Notes: generated from the letters alone by a model not told the origin. 64,000 bases of DNA from Chitinophaga varians (GCF_014529945.1 NZ_JACVFB010000003.1:558001-622000); one strand, 5' to 3'. Shown: positions 9,585 to 18,085, counted from the first letter of the stretch. Numbers and translations are program-made.

Positions 9585-10168
9585 TGGGGCACACAGGCGC
9601 AGTTATTCTCGCTGCCGGCGCTTCCAGGCGTTTGGGCACGCCCAAACAACAGGTCCGCTTCCAGCAGGAAAGCCTGCTGCAACGTATCATCCACACAGCG
9701 CAACAGACCAGTGCCCAACCCGTAGTAGTGGTCCTGGGCGCTTTCGCAGACGCTATCCTGCCCGACCTGCAGGACAGCGAAGCCTCCGTCGTGATCAACC
9801 CCGACTGGGAAAGCGGCATGGGCAGTTCTATACAAACCGGCCTCCGTGAATTAATACGTATAGACGATGACGTTAGTAACGTTCTTCTCCTTTTATGCGA
9901 CCAACCCTTTATTACCCCTGCCCTGCTGCAAACGCTGATCTCCACACATCACCAGCACAACAAAGGCATCACTGCCTGTACCTATGGCCCTGTTACCGGC
10001 TCCCCGGCGCTGTTCAGCAGTAAATATTTCCCCGCTTTACTCACGTTGGCCGAACCCGAAGGCGCGAGAAAAATCATCCGGCAACATCAGGATGATATCA
10101 ATACCGTCCCTTTCCCGGAGGGCATTATAGATATTGATACCCCGGAAGATCTCGAAAAACTCCGCTAA
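9584..10168 (+). CDS. MocA/MobA-like molybdenum cofactor nucleotidyltransferase
   Basis: This protein of 194 residues is an NTP_transferase_3 family member. The nucleotide-binding loop is visible as ILAAGASRRLGTPKQQ near residues 8-23, and a second motif LLCDQPFI lies at about residues 104-111. Such enzymes join CMP or GMP to molybdopterin. Because the upstream oxidoreductase belongs to the branch that uses the cytosine dinucleotide form, a MocA-type CTP:molybdopterin cytidylyltransferase is the best guess; the sequence alone does not decide between CTP and GTP. The start codon overlaps the stop of paoD by one base. It is the last gene of the operon. Confidence 0.82.
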   Translation: MGHTGAVILAAGASRRLGTPKQQVRFQQESLLQRIIHTAQQTSAQPVVVVLGAFADAILPDLQDSEASVVINPDWESGMGSSIQTGLRELIRIDDDVSNVLLLLCDQPFITPALLQTLISTHHQHNKGITACTYGPVTGSPALFSSKYFPALLTLAEPEGARKIIRQHQDDINTVPFPEGIIDIDTPEDLEKLR

Positions 10169-10234
10169 CCCCGTCATTATCAGGCATCGAAAAAAAACAT
10201 TCCGCCCTTGTATTTTTTATCAGATCTTTTTACT

Positions 10235-10260
10235 TACATTTGTCTACAGAATTAGTAGAC
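10235..10260 (+). promoter_or_regulatory. Promoter -7 element overlapped by a palindromic operator
   Basis: TACATTTG (10235-10242) fits the Bacteroidota -7 consensus TAnnTTTG. Its last base begins a perfect inverted repeat, GTCTAC (10242-10247), 7-base spacer, GTAGAC (10255-10260), which would cover the transcription start. That placement suits a repressor site. The CTAC...GTAG core is reminiscent of Rrf2-family (IscR/CymR-like) sites, but this is inference. No clear -33 TTTG is seen. Confidence 0.5.
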
Positions 10261-10277
10261 TAATAAAATCTACCATC

Positions 10278-10364
10278 ATGAAAAATCATCCTCAACATCT
10301 AAACCTGCGCCTGCAAAGGCTTCTATCAGCCAGCCAACCTGCTGCCTGCTCCTGTTGTTGTTAA
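10278..10364 (+). CDS. Cys-rich 28-residue leader-like peptide upstream of the dioxygenase gene
   Basis: An ATG about 30 bases behind the predicted transcription start opens a 28-codon frame. The peptide begins MKNHPQHLNLRLQRLL and ends SASQPAACSCCC, so four of its last five residues are Cys. It is too short for a normal enzyme and has no signal peptide or membrane segment. Its place between a regulated promoter and the next gene (stop 90 bases before the PhyH start) suits a translated leader that senses charged tRNA-Cys. The pattern of a HxxLxxR-like middle and a terminal Cys run recalls the Cys-rich upstream peptides described before sulfur and cysteine genes in actinobacteria, as far as I remember that family. 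Alternatives are a metal-binding peptide or a chance frame; the last seems unlikely given the Cys run and the position. Confidence 0.6.
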   Translation: MKNHPQHLNLRLQRLLSASQPAACSCCC

Positions 10365-10454
10365 TCCTCCCCTGCTGCGGTCTTCCCCACCAACTTCCGC
10401 ACACATAGCATCGTTTCAAATCTCCATTTTTTACTGTTACAAAATCTGCTCGTC

Positions 10455-11348
10455 ATGAAAACGAACAACCAACCCGTATTTCATTTGGGGAAAACTGTCA
10501 CTGCGCCACAACTGACCTATTTTCAGCAACATGGTATCATACAGTTTAAGCATTTCCTCGACAAAGAATCACTGTCGCTTATTTTAAATGAAGTGGCCCA
10601 GGTACAGGACTTCCTGTTACGCAATCAGGTACAGAAAGTAAACGGCATCCCATTGAAGTTTGGCAGCGACATCAACGGTGCGCCGCTGATACAACGTATC
10701 GCATTTGCCTCTCATTACAGCAATGCCCTGCGGGAACTTTTGAAAGATGAACGCCTGCTGGCACTGACCAATCTGCTGTCGCCCTATGATGGCCGCGTCG
10801 GCGAAAATGAAAAAGATGGTCTTGTGATCAATCACTATGTAAATACCGACAGCAGCCAGTTCCGGCAGCTGGGATGGCATACGGACAGCCCGCGTGATCT
10901 TTTCCTCGGCTCACGGATTTTGCCTATGCTCAACGTAGGCATCCACCTGGATGACTGCCCGCTGGAAAACGGCGGCCTGCGCGTACTCGCCGGCACACAC
11001 CGGCAAAATATCTTCCGGCTGCTGTTCCGTAAAAAATATTTCATCGATCATACGCCGGACGAACGGGAAACAGGCTTCGACATTGAAGCCGGCGACCTCA
11101 CCGTGCATGATGGCCGGCTGTGGCACCGCGTACAACAGTCTCCTTTCACCGGCGAAAAAAGCCGTCGCAGGGTGATGTACATTCCGGTTGTCACCGGTGC
11201 TTACCAACCCAAACATGCACAATCACCTACTCCATTTTATCATAAACTGGCACAACTGAAACAACACCTCTACGGCGGAAAACCGCAGTGGGCAACTGCT
11301 AAAGCTGCCGAAGGCAAACTGGCAAAAGTCAACAGTACTGCTATATAA
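10455..11348 (+). CDS. Phytanoyl-CoA dioxygenase (PhyH) family Fe(II)/2-oxoglutarate oxygenase
   Basis: The 297-residue product has the metal triad of the PhyH family: His142 and Asp144 in LGWHTDSP and the distal His224 in GRLWHRV. An Arg cluster follows at residues 237-239 (SRRRVMY) that could bind 2-oxoglutarate. Such enzymes hydroxylate an unactivated carbon with O2 and 2-oxoglutarate, releasing succinate and CO2. The substrate is unknown. The Cys-rich leader and operator upstream suggest expression under sulfur or cysteine control, so an organosulfur substrate, as with TauD-like enzymes, is conceivable. That link is inference only. It is followed after 13 bp by an SDR reductase, which could process the oxidised product. 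Confidence 0.85.
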   Translation: MKTNNQPVFHLGKTVTAPQLTYFQQHGIIQFKHFLDKESLSLILNEVAQVQDFLLRNQVQKVNGIPLKFGSDINGAPLIQRIAFASHYSNALRELLKDERLLALTNLLSPYDGRVGENEKDGLVINHYVNTDSSQFRQLGWHTDSPRDLFLGSRILPMLNVGIHLDDCPLENGGLRVLAGTHRQNIFRLLFRKKYFIDHTPDERETGFDIEAGDLTVHDGRLWHRVQQSPFTGEKSRRRVMYIPVVTGAYQPKHAQSPTPFYHKLAQLKQHLYGGKPQWATAKAAEGKLAKVNSTAI

Positions 11349-11361
11349 AAATCTTATACGT

Positions 11362-12174
11362 ATGTCTTACGCATTGGTAACCGGCGCTGCCAAGGGTATT
11401 GGCAAAGCCATTGCAGCCGAACTGGCACAAAGAAACTATCATCTGCTACTGGTGGACCTCGATGACACGTCCCTGCAGGAAACAGCGACAGCATTAGTGG
11501 GGCTATATCACGTCCATGTACACACGCTTCATCAGGACCTGTCGAAACCGGACGCATTATCGAAAGTCACCGCATGGAGCAGTCGCTGGCACGATCAGCT
11601 GACAGTGGTAGTGAATAATGCTGGCTATGGCATCAATGGCGCTTTTGAAAATCTTACACTGGAAGAGCAGTTCAACATCATCGATGTGAACATCAAAGCC
11701 CAGGTGGGATTATCATACGCCTATATCCCGGTGCTGCGCCGGTTTCCAAAATCGTGGCTGCTCAATCTGGCCAGCACCACGGCTTATCAAACCGTTCCGT
11801 ACCTCAATATCTACGCGGCCACCAAGGCATTTGCGTTGTCGTTCACGAGAGGACTGCGGTATGAACTGCGTCACTCCCCCATCTCGGTGAGCGCATTGAG
11901 CCCGGGTAGTACAGACACTGATTTTGTGAACCGCGCCCGCATGGGCCGCAGCACCCGCAAAATTGCCGACAGGTTCAATATGACAGCGGAAAGTGTAGCG
12001 AAAATAGCAGTGAACGGCCTTTTTAAAGGCAAGGCGGAAATTGTGCCGGGGTTCATCAACAAACTGAATGCAGTCCTGCCGAAGTTTTTCCCGAAACCAT
12101 TGGTGGAAAAAATCGCAGGCAACATTTACGAACAACGGGAAGAAGCACCGGCAGTGGCTATCACACCAGGCTGA
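11362..12174 (+). CDS. Short-chain dehydrogenase/reductase (SDR), NAD(P)-dependent
   Basis: A classical SDR of 270 residues. The nucleotide-binding motif is TGAAKGIGKAI near the N-terminus, followed by NNAGYG around residue 90. The catalytic YxxxK is YAATK (about residues 151-155), preceded by a Ser in NLASTTAY. The first residues of strand two (LVDLDD) end in an acidic Asp, which more often goes with NAD than NADP, though it does not settle the matter. The C-terminal extension of about 40 residues is longer than in the smallest SDRs. The gene lies 13 bp behind the dioxygenase gene and should be in the same transcript. Substrate unknown. Confidence 0.88.
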   Translation: MSYALVTGAAKGIGKAIAAELAQRNYHLLLVDLDDTSLQETATALVGLYHVHVHTLHQDLSKPDALSKVTAWSSRWHDQLTVVVNNAGYGINGAFENLTLEEQFNIIDVNIKAQVGLSYAYIPVLRRFPKSWLLNLASTTAYQTVPYLNIYAATKAFALSFTRGLRYELRHSPISVSALSPGSTDTDFVNRARMGRSTRKIADRFNMTAESVAKIAVNGLFKGKAEIVPGFINKLNAVLPKFFPKPLVEKIAGNIYEQREEAPAVAITPG

Positions 12175-12211
12175 TCTGTGGCGCCGGAACGGCTTTTGTA
12201 TCCTGTTGGTT

Positions 12212-12955
12212 ATGGCAAAAAAGGGTATCTATATCGGCACTTCCGGCTGGAGCTATAAACACTGGAGAGATATTTTCTATCCTCCGGAGCTGAAGCCCGT
12301 GGAGTATCTGCCGTTCTATGCAAAATCATTTACGACAACAGAAATTAATACCAGCTTCTATCATTTACCAAAACCTGGTACTGTGGAAAACTGGGTAGAT
12401 AAGGTACCAAAACGTTTCTGGTTCTGTCCGAAGCTTAGCCGGTACATCACACACATAAAACGGCTGCTGGACCCGGCAGAACCACTGGAACGTTATTTCA
12501 GTGTGTTCGATCCGGTGAGAAAGAGCCTGGGGCCGGTATTGATTCAGTTACCGCCTACCCTGACTTTTGAACCGGAACGGCTATACGTATTTTTTGACCT
12601 CCTGAAAACCACTTACCGGGATTATGAATTTGCACTCGAAGCCAGACATGACAGCTGGTTACAGGAAGATGCCTTCAGACTACTGGAACAATATAACATC
12701 GCATGGGTCATCGCAGATGCAGGCGGCCGCTGGCCGTTTGCAGAAAGAATAACGGCAAAGCATATATACATCCGTTTTCACGGTCCTACCGGCCATTACG
12801 ACACGGCCTATGACCACAAAACCTTAAAGGCTTACGCCACTAAAATAAAACAATGGCATGCAGACAAACATGCCGTATGGGCCTTTTTCAATAATGACGG
12901 GCATGGATACGCCCTAAAAAATGCCGGCGAGCTGAAGACCTTATTGCAGGTCTAA
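12212..12955 (+). CDS. DUF72 domain-containing protein
   Basis: A 247-residue DUF72 protein with the family opening YIGTSGWSYKHWRDIFYP and a following block with FYHLPKPGTVENW. DUF72 proteins have a TIM-barrel-like fold. Their biochemical role is not established, although links to nucleic acid or cofactor chemistry have been proposed. The ATG at 12212 gives a protein of normal family length; an earlier in-frame start would run back into the SDR gene and add residues that fit nothing. It follows the SDR gene by 37 bp on the same strand and may be the end of the leader-controlled operon or an independent gene. Confidence 0.85.
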   Translation: MAKKGIYIGTSGWSYKHWRDIFYPPELKPVEYLPFYAKSFTTTEINTSFYHLPKPGTVENWVDKVPKRFWFCPKLSRYITHIKRLLDPAEPLERYFSVFDPVRKSLGPVLIQLPPTLTFEPERLYVFFDLLKTTYRDYEFALEARHDSWLQEDAFRLLEQYNIAWVIADAGGRWPFAERITAKHIYIRFHGPTGHYDTAYDHKTLKAYATKIKQWHADKHAVWAFFNNDGHGYALKNAGELKTLLQV

Positions 12956-12987
12956 ATAACAAAATATCCAAATGCCCAAATATTAAA
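12956..12987. repeat. Short single arm of an AAATATCC-type intergenic repeat (class C)
   Basis: The 32-bp spacer between the convergent DUF72 and glycosylase genes consists of AAATAACAAAATATCCAAAT followed by GCCCAAATATTAAA. This is the same vocabulary as the larger class C palindromes at 18112 and 28859, but only one arm is present here. Confidence 0.6.
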
Positions 12988-13764
12988 TTACTTATACTCC
13001 ACCTGTTCATCCGTGTAATAAGTCTTACCTCCTGATGAAACGTGCTTTATCGCTGCTCCACCGGGGCTCTCTGTCAGCTTGTGGCTATGCACCAGCATAT
13101 AGTCGCGTACTTCTCCGTTGATAATATCAGGATGATGTTTGCGGATATTTTTCTCTGCTGTGGTCAATACTTTGTGGATAGCTTTATGCAACGCCTTCGC
13201 GGCAGCTGAAGGAATCTGATTGCAGACAGAAAAAGGCGAGACACGCGCTTCCCACAGGATATCATCTGCATAGGCATTGCCGATACCCAGGATATTTTTT
13301 TGATCTGTCAGGAATTTTTTGATCGTCGTTCTCTTTTTGGCCAGCGCCGCTTCCAGCCATGCTGTCGTTAACTCTTTAGAAAGCGCATCTGGCGCCTCTT
13401 TGGGTGCGGGGTCCAGGAAGATGTTCGCCTGGCCCTGATAATCCGTCAGGGCCAGGCCTTTTCCACCTTTAAACAATAACGTGCAGATCGTGTACTTCTG
13501 CTCGTTTTTCTGGTCAAATAGATATAGTTTGCCATGCAGCATCAGATGCATGCCCAGCACATGGCCGTTTTTAAATTCGAAATGCAATTCTTTGCCCACA
13601 CGCCGGATAGCCGTCAGCTGCTGGCCTTCCAGCGCCGCCTTCAGCTCTTTTTCAGGCGTATGCAGTTTTTTCTTTACCACCACATCGATGGTCTCCAGCT
13701 GTTTATGTAACAACACTTTCTCCAGGTTGTGGCTGAACACGTTCAGGTCTGGTAATTCAGGCAT
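12988..13764 (-). CDS. Fpg/Nei-family DNA glycosylase/AP lyase without zinc finger
   Basis: Base excision repair enzyme of 258 residues. It starts with MPELPDLNVF, so the mature protein carries the catalytic Pro (after Met removal) and the following Glu used for the Schiff base. The helix-two-turn-helix region is recognisable from GIGNAYADDILW. The C-terminus ends GGKTYYTDEQVEYK and has no Cys at all where Fpg and Nei normally carry a CX2C-X16-CX2C finger. This is the arrangement called zincless, with a beta hairpin in place of the finger. The start was set at MPEL (13764), because the N-terminal Pro is essential. The gene is 29 bp behind the DUF885 gene and probably co-transcribed with it. 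Confidence 0.88.
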   Translation of the reverse strand: MPELPDLNVFSHNLEKVLLHKQLETIDVVVKKKLHTPEKELKAALEGQQLTAIRRVGKELHFEFKNGHVLGMHLMLHGKLYLFDQKNEQKYTICTLLFKGGKGLALTDYQGQANIFLDPAPKEAPDALSKELTTAWLEAALAKKRTTIKKFLTDQKNILGIGNAYADDILWEARVSPFSVCNQIPSAAAKALHKAIHKVLTTAEKNIRKHHPDIINGEVRDYMLVHSHKLTESPGGAAIKHVSSGGKTYYTDEQVEYK

Positions 13765-13793
13765 GGCATTTTTTTTATAAAAATAACGATTCC

Positions 13794-15509
13794 CTACTGC
13801 TGCAACAATTGGTCCGCAAAACGCCACTGTGTTTTGAAGTCCGGCGTCAGCGTCTGATGGGTGATAATAGCCCGGAACATCTCAATGGGGATAGCATTCT
13901 CCTGCAGGAACGCATCATGGAATTGCTTCTCCGTCATCTTGCCACTGTCAATCAGCTCATGATGCAGCGCCCGCAATTGCAGCCCGCCCATCATATAAGC
14001 GATCTGATACAGCGGGCCATAGTCGCCTTCAAAAGAACGCCTCACCTCAGATGACGCACTGAAACGTTCATGGCCTACCCGGTCAACCAGAAAATCGATG
14101 CACTGCTGTGGCGTCCATTTGCCCAGATGATAATTCAGGGAGAAGATAATGCGGGCGCAGCGGTGCATGCGCCAGAACAATGCGCCTACCTTCTGCTCAG
14201 GCGTGCTATGGAAGTTTTTGTTCCACAAGAGCATTTCCCAGTATAACGCCCACCCCTCTACGGAGAAAGGCGTACTGAACATACGGCGATAGGGTTTATT
14301 GCGTTTGTTCATAAAGCCTTGCAGGTTATGGCCGGGTATCAGTTCATGAAAAACAGTGGCGTGGGAAAAAGCGTAATTGTTACTACGCAGGCTCATGGCC
14401 CTGGTGGCTTCGTCCATATCGTCTGTGGGATAAGCCACCAGAATAGATTCACCACCGAGGAAAAACGGCGCGAAACGCTGTTGCTCTTTAGAGAGCATGA
14501 ACATGCGCCAGGCCTCTTTAGCCAGCGCCGGTACTGTCACCAGGTTGCTGTCTTCCACAAATTTAATCGCCTCATCTGCCAGCCGGTGTATCATCTCCGG
14601 TTGTCTGCCCGGCTCCACGTGGTTCTCCTTCACTTTCTCCAGCGCCTTCTTCCAGTCTTTTCCAAAGCCCAATGCTGCCGATGCTTTCAGCATTTCTGCA
14701 TCACACCAGGCGAACTCCTTGTTGGCCATCTCCACCAGTTCTTCCGGAGAATAAGGGATCATCTCATACTGTAACTGTGCGATGAGCGCTTCGCGGCCGA
14801 TAGGTGTTCCTTTGATACCGGAGGCGTCCAGTGTCCTATCAGTTTTGTCTGCCAGCTCCTGGCCAAGGAAACGACTGTAGCTTCCCAGCAGGCTGTCTGT
14901 TTGCTGGTAAGGCTGCTTCACCTGTTTGGTGAAGGCAGGCTCATATCCATAATAGAAGGTATATACCCCTTTGAGTCCGTTGCGCAGATCATCCACGATC
15001 TCTGCCGCCTGGCGCGCCTGTGCGGGGCTTAGTGTGCTCCGTTTCTTCAGCGATGCCTGTGCGGCCATGATCTGTTGTTGCACCGTGGCCAGGTCAGCCA
15101 CTATTTGAGGTACGTCGGGGTTATCACCACGACGACGTTTCACCTGCATGGTCATCAGTGTCTGTGCAAAGGGAATGACTGCCGGCTGCAGTAGCTTATA
15201 CAGTGCCTCATTTTCATCGATCTGACCCAGCTCCTGCCCCACCCGGCGCTTCAGCAGAATGTAATCCACCTGGTCGCTCACCGGCAAAGAGGCAAATGGC
15301 AGCGATTGCAGCGATGTCAGCGTCTGCTGGTAATACGTGCGCATACGCCCGAAATACTCCGGGCTGTACCGGAAAATGTATACTTTATGCAGGTCTTCCA
15401 CATCTGCAGCCATTTGTTGAATGAGTGCCTTAACAGGCTCACCCGTATTGGCATGTGTACGGGCAAAAAGGAACAGCAAAGGAATAAGGATCAGGTATCT
15501 TTTTATCAT
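13794..15509 (-). CDS. DUF885 family secreted metallohydrolase
   Basis: A 571-residue protein with a signal peptide (MIKRYLILIPLLFLFARTHA), so periplasmic or outer membrane associated. The hallmark is HELIPGH (residues 388-394), the zinc-binding HExxPGH motif of the DUF885 family, which is related to M32-like carboxypeptidases. Downstream, VEGWALYWE and the region around VGHERFSASSEVRR also match the family. The expected role is hydrolysis of peptides or related bonds, possibly cell-wall derived, but the substrate is not known. It is the first gene of a likely two-gene unit with the glycosylase. A 249-bp spacer separates it from the divergent L,D-transpeptidase gene. Confidence 0.88.
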   Translation of the reverse strand: MIKRYLILIPLLFLFARTHANTGEPVKALIQQMAADVEDLHKVYIFRYSPEYFGRMRTYYQQTLTSLQSLPFASLPVSDQVDYILLKRRVGQELGQIDENEALYKLLQPAVIPFAQTLMTMQVKRRRGDNPDVPQIVADLATVQQQIMAAQASLKKRSTLSPAQARQAAEIVDDLRNGLKGVYTFYYGYEPAFTKQVKQPYQQTDSLLGSYSRFLGQELADKTDRTLDASGIKGTPIGREALIAQLQYEMIPYSPEELVEMANKEFAWCDAEMLKASAALGFGKDWKKALEKVKENHVEPGRQPEMIHRLADEAIKFVEDSNLVTVPALAKEAWRMFMLSKEQQRFAPFFLGGESILVAYPTDDMDEATRAMSLRSNNYAFSHATVFHELIPGHNLQGFMNKRNKPYRRMFSTPFSVEGWALYWEMLLWNKNFHSTPEQKVGALFWRMHRCARIIFSLNYHLGKWTPQQCIDFLVDRVGHERFSASSEVRRSFEGDYGPLYQIAYMMGGLQLRALHHELIDSGKMTEKQFHDAFLQENAIPIEMFRAIITHQTLTPDFKTQWRFADQLLQQ

Positions 15510-15758
15510 AACGCAAAAGCTGTTTTAGATCTGACATTAAAGATAATCATCCACCCTTGGCATCCTATGCTGAAATTGTCCCCTTTTTCACCAAAATTGC
15601 TCCATATCAACATTTTTCATGTATGTCAATATCTTGTTAAAATAGCCGGAAGCGAGCTGGAATGGCCCTTTTTAGGGCAATATATCCCGATGATAATCGT
15701 TATTTTCGTCTGATATGGATTAATCATCATTCTCTAACCTTGATAAATATTTTACGGA

Positions 15759-16517
15759 GTGACATTGAAAGTGAAGAAGTTTATTAAACCGTTAATTTTT
15801 ATTGCAACCATCGGTTTTTTTGTATTCCTGATTACCACCCTTACCTCAGCTGAAAAAAATCCTGCCACCGCATATCGCACCCTTATACCGGCAGTGAATG
15901 ACTCACTGCAGGAGGAAAGTTTGTATGAAAGCATGCGACTGGATACGACCGGTTTGTCCCGGGAAGCATTTGAAAGCGCGCTGCAGGGATACAATCAACT
16001 CGAAGGTAAAGGCCGGCTCAAAAACCCGGACATCCTTTCTATCATCGACTTTTCGTTGCCATCCAGCAAAAAGCGGCTTTTTGTGATTGACATCAAAAAC
16101 AGACTGCTGTTATTCAACACGCTGGTATCCCATGGCAGGAACTCTGGAACCTTGGTGGCCAACACCTTTTCCAATAAAACGAACAGCTATAAGAGCAGCC
16201 TCGGATTTTATGTAACCGGCGATACCTATAACGGGGAGCATGGTTATTCTCTTCGACTGGAAGGCGAGGAAGCCGGCATCAACGACAATGCGCTGAGCCG
16301 CGGCATCGTGATGCACAGCGCTGATTATGTCAACGAAGCGCTGATCAGAAGCCAGGGGTATATTGGCCGCAGCCTCGGCTGCCCGGCCATTCCGGAAGGG
16401 GTACATCGCAAAGTGATACAACGTATTGCCAACGGCACCTGCCTGTTTCTGTACAGCCCGGACAAATACTACTCCATGCATTCCAGGATGCTGGCTAAAG
16501 ACAGTGTGAACAGCTAA
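15759..16517 (+). CDS. Murein L,D-transpeptidase catalytic domain family protein (YkuD_2 type)
   Basis: A 252-residue exported protein with one N-terminal hydrophobic segment (about residues 9-28). The catalytic region reads GIVMHSADYVNE and SLGCPAIPEG, giving the His and Cys expected of the YkuD_2 (PF13645) branch of L,D-transpeptidases. These enzymes remodel peptidoglycan or attach proteins to it. The start is uncertain: a GTG at 15759 has GGAG directly before it, and a second GTG at 15771 would give MKKFIKPL. Its stop codon overlaps the stop of the convergent LdtD-like gene by 4 bp (16514-16517), so two different L,D-transpeptidases face each other tail to tail. Confidence 0.85.
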   Translation: MTLKVKKFIKPLIFIATIGFFVFLITTLTSAEKNPATAYRTLIPAVNDSLQEESLYESMRLDTTGLSREAFESALQGYNQLEGKGRLKNPDILSIIDFSLPSSKKRLFVIDIKNRLLLFNTLVSHGRNSGTLVANTFSNKTNSYKSSLGFYVTGDTYNGEHGYSLRLEGEEAGINDNALSRGIVMHSADYVNEALIRSQGYIGRSLGCPAIPEGVHRKVIQRIANGTCLFLYSPDKYYSMHSRMLAKDSVNS

Positions 16518-18085
16518 AACATTTTTTGTTTCATCACCGCATCGTGGCCGTAAACGTCCCGTACCAGATGCAATGCGCCTTCTTCATCCGCCCACGCGGT
16601 GAAGTAAGTGATAATCACCGGTACCGGATGTTTGACGGCCACATATTTTTGTTTGCCGCCGTTCATGGCGGCATCAATTTTTTCGTCGGTCCATTGAGGT
16701 GAGTCTTCCAATATAAACCTGGCCATCGAAACAGGGTCTTTTAGTCGTATACAACCATGACTGTAGGCCCGGTTGTCGCGGTTAAACAAACTTTTTTCCG
16801 GAGTATCATGGAAGTAGATATTGAAGCTGTTGGGAAACAGAAATTTCACACGTCCCAGTGCATTGCGGGCGCCCGGCCGCTGCCGCACTACCGGCAGGCC
16901 GTTCACATGACCCGTGATCTCCATATTCTTACGCGCCAGATAACCACTGTTGCGGGACATAGCGGGTAATATCTCCTTCCGCACAATACTGCGCGGTATG
17001 TTCCAGTAAGGGCTAAATACCACCTGATTTAATTTCCCGGAAAACATCGTAGTGCTATGCCCCTCTTTCCCCACTACTATCGGCATATCAAATACTTTTT
17101 TACCATCATTGGTCACGTGCAACATAAATGCCGGGATGTTCACCACAATCAGTTTCCCCTGAGGGGTAGCGGGCAACCATTTCATCCGCTGCATATTGAT
17201 CAGCAATTGTTTTAAACGTTCCTCCGCCGGCACATTCAGCGCGCTGATAACGGTATCATTGATCACACCGTTTTCCGAATAGCCATGACCGTTACGAAAG
17301 CGGTTGACCGCCGCTTCCAGTTCATCAGTGAATACATCACTGCTGTCTTTCTCCTTTAATTCCCCGGTTGTTGCCAGCCTTTGTTTTACAGCGATGATGA
17401 CGGGAGATGATTGCCCTTTTTTAATCGACCGCGCTGATGAATCCACTGGCTTCCAGCCACCGTTTTTGACGATATCGCGGTACTGTCGCAGGGCAGGTTT
17501 GAGGCCTGCTATGGCCGGGTACTGTTTCTCGCTGGTATGCAGCATGGAATCGGCCATCTCCATCATATCTTCTTTCTGCATGGGCACCATATGCTCCATT
17601 TGTTCCACCGTACCGCCATTCTTCCGGAAATAACGCACCAGTCGCCAGGTAAGCATCAATTCCGTCTGTATCATATCCGGATCGGAGGCTTTCGCATGAA
17701 GGGTATCTTCTTCCAGGAGCCGGTCCAGCTTATTGTTCAGCGGCTTATCGCCGGTGGTGTCCGGACTTTGGTTGAACAGGCTGCGGAAGGCGGCGGCTTC
17801 TTCTGTAAGGCCACGGCTGTCTATCCAGGCAAACTGATAATTGCGGGCGTTGTAAAAACTACGCAACCGGTTGGCCACGCTATCGTTCAGCTGTCGTTTG
17901 GTAATAAAGTTTTCCAGTGCGGCAGTATCCAGGAAAAGGTCGTTATAGGCGTTTTCGCGGGTGATCGCTGTATTTCGGGGGGTAAGCACGTCAGCGGTCA
18001 CGACTTCGGCATGCTCAGGCGCTGAAGGCGAATTGCAGCCTGACAGGAGATATGCCAGCAAGGTGAACAGAAGAAGGTATCTCAT
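16514..18085 (-). CDS. L,D-transpeptidase, YcbB/LdtD-like lipoprotein
   Basis: This 523-residue protein has a lipoprotein signal (YLLSGC, Cys at residue 17). Its order is that of YcbB: a long N-terminal scaffold domain, a putative peptidoglycan-binding domain around residues 225-270, and a C-terminal YkuD catalytic domain. The catalytic motif is SHGCIRLKDP with Cys445. Such enzymes form 3-3 crosslinks in peptidoglycan using an acyl-Cys intermediate and are insensitive to most penicillins. Fusion to a lipoprotein signal suggests anchoring in a membrane facing the periplasm. It converges on the YkuD_2 protein with overlapping stop codons. Confidence 0.9.
   Translation of the reverse strand: MRYLLLFTLLAYLLSGCNSPSAPEHAEVVTADVLTPRNTAITRENAYNDLFLDTAALENFITKRQLNDSVANRLRSFYNARNYQFAWIDSRGLTEEAAAFRSLFNQSPDTTGDKPLNNKLDRLLEEDTLHAKASDPDMIQTELMLTWRLVRYFRKNGGTVEQMEHMVPMQKEDMMEMADSMLHTSEKQYPAIAGLKPALRQYRDIVKNGGWKPVDSSARSIKKGQSSPVIIAVKQRLATTGELKEKDSSDVFTDELEAAVNRFRNGHGYSENGVINDTVISALNVPAEERLKQLLINMQRMKWLPATPQGKLIVVNIPAFMLHVTNDGKKVFDMPIVVGKEGHSTTMFSGKLNQVVFSPYWNIPRSIVRKEILPAMSRNSGYLARKNMEITGHVNGLPVVRQRPGARNALGRVKFLFPNSFNIYFHDTPEKSLFNRDNRAYSHGCIRLKDPVSMARFILEDSPQWTDEKIDAAMNGGKQKYVAVKHPVPVIITYFTAWADEEGALHLVRDVYGHDAVMKQKMF

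Noticed and set aside
10278..10364. RiPP precursor with Cys-rich core
   Set aside because: No modification enzyme, radical SAM protein, leader-binding protein or peptide exporter is nearby; a regulatory leader fits the position better. Kept only as a minor alternative.
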